Shown in pieces: positions 5,601 through 8,189 of a stretch of DNA of 8,189 bases (its first letter is position 1; every line of letters begins with the position of its first letter). Location of the stretch: assembly GCA_041679065.1 (NCBI GenBank), contig JBBABI010000053.1:1-8189 (forward strand). The letters are read 5' to 3'. The notes below the pieces were generated by a model. That model saw nothing but the letters and a program-made list of their open reading frames with translations, was not told where the DNA came from and ran no database searches. Position numbers and translations under genes: made by a program. The stretch comes from CAJBLF01 sp041679065. GTDB taxonomy: Bacteria > Patescibacteriota > Gracilibacteria > Absconditabacterales > Absconditicoccaceae.

Positions 5601-7215
5601 TACTAACCCTACACTAGAGTTAAAATTTGATCCAAATACAATTGATGATTTGGGGGCAAAGTTGTATTCGACTTTACCTCCAATTATTTCTGAACTGATC
5701 GCAAACGGCTATGATGCAGGCGCAAGTGAGATTCGTATTGAATTTGATGACACAGACCCACAAAACAAAACCATATCAGTGAAAGATAATGGCCAGGGCA
5801 TGAGCTTTGAACAAATTAATGATCATTATTTAGTTGTAGGGAGGAAAAAGAGGGAGGAAAAAGAAACCAAAGATCCCATATTCAATCGACCAGTAATGGG
5901 CAAGAAGGGAATCGGAAAATTATCATTTTTTGGTATTACCGATCATGCAGAGATTACAACTATCCAGAATGGTAATAAGGTATTTTTTGAGATGAATCGT
6001 AATAAAATACGTGGTGCTCAAAAATATTTTCCTGACTACAAAATATCAAAGTCGAACGATGTAAATGGAACTATTGTAAGACTACTTCAGATAAAACGTG
6101 ATAGTGGCTTTGATTTTCAGGCACTGAAGAATGGCATTGCTAATTATTTTTTATTCGATGATGACTTTAAAGTATTTGTAAAACACAATAGTGGTAATTA
6201 TGAAGAAATAACAAATGAAACCAGGTATCAGCAATTAGACATTCAATTTACATGGAAATTTCCAGACGATAAATATCCTTATAAAGGGGTAATTACTGGC
6301 GAAATTTTTACAACAAAAAAACCATTAACAAAAAAACTAAGAGGTATAGCATTGCTTTCTAGAAAAAAATTAGTGAATCTTCCTGAGCTTTTTCCAATAG
6401 ATAGCTCTAGTTATTTCCACGAATACTTAACTGGATATCTGGAAGTCGATTTTATTGACGATCTACCTGAAGACGTAATTTCTACTGACAGGAAAACTTT
6501 AAGCTGGGGACATCCTGAGCTAAATGAATTTCAAAATTGGCTCAGCAGTACAATTGTTCAACTGGAGAAAAGCTGGAGAGCACAGTGGAAAACAGAAAAA
6601 GAAAAGGCAATTAAGTCTAATCCAAAAATAGATAAAAAAAGTAAAACAATAAAGACTGATGAAGGCAAAAAAAACTTTAATGATTCAATTGAATCATTAG
6701 CTGAGGCAAACATTGATACAGAATCTGCTATTCAAGTTGCTGATAAAATCAATGATGAATACCCAGAATTCCATAACAAAAATTTGTGCCCAGAACTCGA
6801 AACTCTAACTCTCGAATATTATAAAAGGGAAGAATACTTTGACGCAGTCTTTAACGGCGTAAAAAGATATATCACAAAGATTCGAGATAAGATCTCAAAA
6901 CAAGATGAAGATGACGATCAAGTTGTTATTGCAGCATTTAAAACAGCGCAACCTGCACTAGATGTTGTCAAAAAATATAACTCATATATAAATGCTTCTA
7001 CAGGTGCAAAGATTACTGATGAAACCAAGAAAACAATTTCTAGAGGAAATATGCTTTTATCACAAGCAATGTTGGCTGCGTTTCGCAATCCTCTCGCTCA
7101 TCAAGAGCACGAAGATCTTGAAAAATCTGAAATCTATACTGCAAACGATTGTCTTGATGCTCTTGGGCTACTTTCACATTTATATAAAAGACTTGATAAT
7201 GCTGCAAACGTTTAA
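5590..7215 (+). CDS. GHKL (MutL/MORC-like) ATPase with a C-terminal Ymh/HEPN-like domain
   Basis: In this 541-aa protein the N-terminal GHKL ATP-binding fold shows the N-box ELIANGYDAGA (E35 catalytic base, N39 for Mg, D42), the G1 motif DNGQGM (D66-M71) and the G2 motif GKKGIGKLSFF (G107, G109). Around residues 225-310 comes a transducer-like region ending in LTGYLEVDFIDDLPEDVIS and TDRKTLSW (280-305), characteristic of MORC-like ATPases linked to restriction-modification loci. A Lys/Glu-rich, probably helical linker covers about 325-395. The last 145 residues fit the Ymh (TIGR02391) family: EYYKREEYFDAVFNGVKRY, then FRNPLAHQEH with R499-x4-H504, then DALGLLSHLYKRLDNA. The R-x4-H motif matches the HEPN RNase signature. 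Its ATG overlaps the methyltransferase end by 11 nt, so the two are coupled. ATP-driven conformational sensing with RNA cleavage as output is inferred. No DNase motif is visible. Confidence 0.88.
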   Translation: MVNDTNPTLELKFDPNTIDDLGAKLYSTLPPIISELIANGYDAGASEIRIEFDDTDPQNKTISVKDNGQGMSFEQINDHYLVVGRKKREEKETKDPIFNRPVMGKKGIGKLSFFGITDHAEITTIQNGNKVFFEMNRNKIRGAQKYFPDYKISKSNDVNGTIVRLLQIKRDSGFDFQALKNGIANYFLFDDDFKVFVKHNSGNYEEITNETRYQQLDIQFTWKFPDDKYPYKGVITGEIFTTKKPLTKKLRGIALLSRKKLVNLPELFPIDSSSYFHEYLTGYLEVDFIDDLPEDVISTDRKTLSWGHPELNEFQNWLSSTIVQLEKSWRAQWKTEKEKAIKSNPKIDKKSKTIKTDEGKKNFNDSIESLAEANIDTESAIQVADKINDEYPEFHNKNLCPELETLTLEYYKREEYFDAVFNGVKRYITKIRDKISKQDEDDDQVVIAAFKTAQPALDVVKKYNSYINASTGAKITDETKKTISRGNMLLSQAMLAAFRNPLAHQEHEDLEKSEIYTANDCLDALGLLSHLYKRLDNAANV

Positions 7216-7260
7216 AATAAGCCTCGGGCATTCACCCCTTTAGTTCCCCTCTGCCCTACG

Positions 7261-7287
7261 CCCAAACGAACCCTGTTTGTTGTTTTT
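7261..7287 (+). repeat. Right copy of the 27-nt direct repeat
   Basis: This partner of 4397-4423 (23 of 27 identical, same orientation) lies just inside the right inverted repeat and 45 nt past the ATPase stop codon. It overlaps a possible weak terminator structure. Confidence 0.7.
7263..7287 (+). terminator. Possible weak terminator after the ATPase gene
   Basis: CAAAC (7263-7267) can pair with GTTTG (7275-7279) across a 7-nt loop, followed by TTGTTTTT. The stem is only 5 bp, so this is a weak candidate, but it stands where transcription of the two-gene module should end. The left copy of the same repeat has an even poorer stem, so its resemblance to a terminator could be incidental. Confidence 0.25.
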
Positions 7288-7293
7288 CCGCCC

Positions 7294-7352
7294 CGAAAAG
7301 AACGTAAGCTACAGGTGCCTTGGAATACAGTAAAAAATTGACGTTACATAAC
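7294..7352 (-). repeat. Right inverted repeat of the module
   Basis: This segment is the reverse complement of the left repeat. CGAAAAGAACGTAAGC (7294-7309) matches the inner 16-nt block exactly, GGTGCC and GTAAAAAATT match the middle blocks, and GTTACATAAC (7343-7352) matches the outer 10-nt block. Read on the minus strand, the outer end gives TTATGTAACGT after a 6-nt spacer and a flank ending TAA (7341-7368), the layout of a Xer site. The flanking arm is only a poor match to known XerC arms. Confidence 0.8.
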
Positions 7353-7353
7353 A

Positions 7354-7477
7354 CAGATTACCCGGTTCGCCGTGGCTCCGTTTTGAATTGGATGAAAGTC
7401 GCCACGGCTCTCCCAAATGCTTCGGCGGTAGGGCGCTATCGCGCCAAATTGTACCGCCTCGCACTTCGGGTAACCTG
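7354..7477. repeat. 124-nt branched palindromic structure
   Basis: The ends CAGATTACCCG (7354-7364) and CGGGTAACCTG (7467-7477) are inverted repeats (10 of 11). Inside are two separate stems: GCCGTGGC/GCCACGGC (7369-7376 with 7401-7408) and GGCGGTA/TACCGCC (7424-7430 with 7452-7458). The second is capped by GGCGC-TATC-GCGCC (7432-7445). Together they form a T- or cloverleaf-shaped fold. The segment is richer in G+C than its surroundings and has no plausible gene. It could be a folded recombination end, a MITE/REP-like repeat, or a structured RNA; no known RNA family was recognised and no clear target duplication flanks it. Confidence 0.6.
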
Positions 7478-7539
7478 AAACGTTGTGCAAAATAAGCGAA
7501 TACCATTTTTTAGATTGTAGATTTTTTGTTTCGATGCAA

Positions 7540-7842
7540 TCAGATAACACCTATATATTCACGAATTTTTTTACACGTATCTCCACCTTTTTTAAAATTC
7601 CTACACGCCTCAGGTCGATATTCATAGTGCTGGCACTTCTTCTCTTGAATATCAAACCACATACAATCCGTTGATGGATCATCATTTAATCCTGGTTGTG
7701 ACAAAAGTGCTTTCACTTCATCTCTTAAATCCTGTGGCAATGCTTCAACTTCATGTGGCTTAATAGGCAATCGAGAAGCTGCAATACAACACGCACCACA
7801 ATTTTCACACGAATCAACGGATAACACAGAAGGTGAATTCAT
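7540..7842 (-). CDS. YkgJ-family cysteine-cluster protein
   Basis: This 100-aa cytoplasmic protein belongs to the zinc- or iron-chelating CxxCxxxC family (YkgJ/PF03692). The N-terminal cluster is CENCGACC (C12, C15, C18, C19). Four further cysteines at C60, C70, C80 and C90 appear in the contexts STDCMW, KKCQHY, RPEACRNF and DTCKK; RPEAC.xF is typical of the family. It is at the short end of the family range but looks complete. The biochemical role of the family is poorly defined, with metal or Fe-S cluster binding the usual proposal. The ATG at 7842 has no convincing Shine-Dalgarno. It follows the dehydratase gene by 46 nt on the same strand, so they may share a transcript. Its composition is somewhat more A/T-rich than the sugar genes. 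Confidence 0.85.
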   Translation of the reverse strand: MNSPSVLSVDSCENCGACCIAASRLPIKPHEVEALPQDLRDEVKALLSQPGLNDDPSTDCMWFDIQEKKCQHYEYRPEACRNFKKGGDTCKKIREYIGVI

Positions 7843-7888
7843 AGGAAGCGCAGTTTATAAATGTCATCTTCAAAAGAAAGCAATATGT

Positions 7889-8189
7889 CTACATATTTGT
7901 ATATTTCTCTCGATACCACTCCACCGTCTTTTTGAGCCCTTCATCAAAAGAAACTTTTGGTGCCCAGCCAAGCGCTTTTGTACTTGAGGAATCTAAAGCA
8001 TAACGCCAGTCATGACCCAGACGATCTTCTACAAAGGAAATGAGATCATGCGATTTCCCGAGTGCCTGGAGCACCGCTTTTGCAGTGTCGATATTTTCGC
8101 GTTCCTGATCTGCACTGATGAGGTAGATTGCTCCGTCTTTCCCTTTCTGGAGCACCGCTTCCGTTGCATCGGTGTGATCGGTAACATAG
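7889..8189 (-). CDS. rfbB: dTDP-glucose 4,6-dehydratase, C-terminal part (partial)
   Basis: About 100 residues are visible; the frame is open at the window end, so the N-terminal NAD-binding part lies outside. The visible part starts YVTDHTDATEAVLQKGKDG and contains the RmlB-type block DRLGHDWRYALDSS, followed by ALGWAPKVSFDEGL and KTVEWYREKY near the stop. These features place it in the extended short-chain dehydrogenase family. It probably converts dTDP-glucose to dTDP-4-keto-6-deoxyglucose, the second step toward dTDP-rhamnose and related deoxysugars in the cytoplasm. A GTG at 8155-8153 is an internal codon, not the start. Its presence supports a surface-glycan role for the glycosyltransferase cluster. 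A related nucleotide-sugar dehydratase cannot be fully excluded without the N-terminus. Confidence 0.82.
   Translation of the reverse strand, partial: YVTDHTDATEAVLQKGKDGAIYLISADQERENIDTAKAVLQALGKSHDLISFVEDRLGHDWRYALDSSSTKALGWAPKVSFDEGLKKTVEWYREKYTNM

Noticed and set aside
4330..7352. Classical DDE transposon with terminal inverted repeats
   Set aside because: No transposase lies between the repeats, and the immediate flanks show no matching target-site duplication.
7354..7477. tRNA or known small RNA in the branched palindrome
   Set aside because: The arm lengths and loops do not fit a tRNA (no anticodon arm, no T-loop consensus), and I recognise no Rfam-type family.
4227..7490. Integron with attI/attC sites (recombinase divergent from a cassette-like gene pair)
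   Set aside because: The layout is suggestive, but the recombinase lacks the IntI-specific insertion and I could not find matched RYYYAAC/GTTRRRY core sites at the palindromes. A dif-like reading fits better.
7483..7674. Plus-strand reading frame over 7483-7674
   Set aside because: It overlaps the well-supported cysteine-cluster gene antisense, and its translation has no recognisable motif.
1..8189. CRISPR array
   Set aside because: No regularly spaced direct repeats are present anywhere in the window; the repeats found are paired module edges and a microrepeat.

Overview
The window most resembles an accessory stretch of a bacterial chromosome. It is a polysaccharide-biosynthesis locus into which a small, AT-rich DNA-modification/defence module has been inserted. 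TGA serves as a normal stop (it ends the glycosyltransferase at 2254), so the standard code applies. Few genes have a visible Shine-Dalgarno sequence. One glycosyltransferase carries an A/T-rich short-period repeat, and the recombinase has the XerD-like tail seen in many uncultured lineages. A Patescibacteria/CPR-type organism is possible, but nothing here proves it.

Layout. Positions 1-3348 (minus strand) hold a tightly packed run: three GT4-type glycosyltransferases followed by the first codons of a membrane protein. The joins are an ATGA overlap, a 6-nt gap and a TAATG overlap. Just upstream on the same strand, 3384-4226 encodes a complete tyrosine recombinase. On the other side of the insert, the minus strand carries a small cysteine-cluster (YkgJ-type) protein at 7540-7842 and the C-terminal part of a dTDP-glucose 4,6-dehydratase running off the window at 8189. 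The sugar genes on both sides suggest one cell-surface glycan locus that was interrupted.

The insert. Between about 4330 and 7352 the composition drops from roughly half G+C to about one third, by eye, and the coding strand flips. It holds a C5 cytosine DNA methyltransferase, split by a single-base frameshift at 4860, and, overlapping its end, a 541-aa GHKL (MutL/MORC-like) ATPase. The ATPase's C-terminal third looks like a Ymh/TIGR02391 domain with an R-x4-H motif of the HEPN RNase type. No DNA endonuclease is encoded. This pair is the best candidate for an unusual defence system: a methylation mark, an ATP-driven sensor and an RNase-like effector.

The edges. The module is bounded by imperfect inverted repeats of about 60 nt (4330-4391 and 7294-7352) that share perfect 10-nt and 16-nt blocks. 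Just inside them is a 27-nt direct repeat (4397-4423 and 7261-7287). The outer left end reads as a Xer/dif-like site (4313-4341) directly upstream of the recombinase gene. The right end is followed by a 124-nt branched palindrome (7354-7477). The two gene-poor stretches are 4227-4533 (start-site hairpin, palindrome, dif-like site, left repeats, C9 tract, putative promoter) and 7216-7539 (possible terminator, right repeats, branched palindrome).
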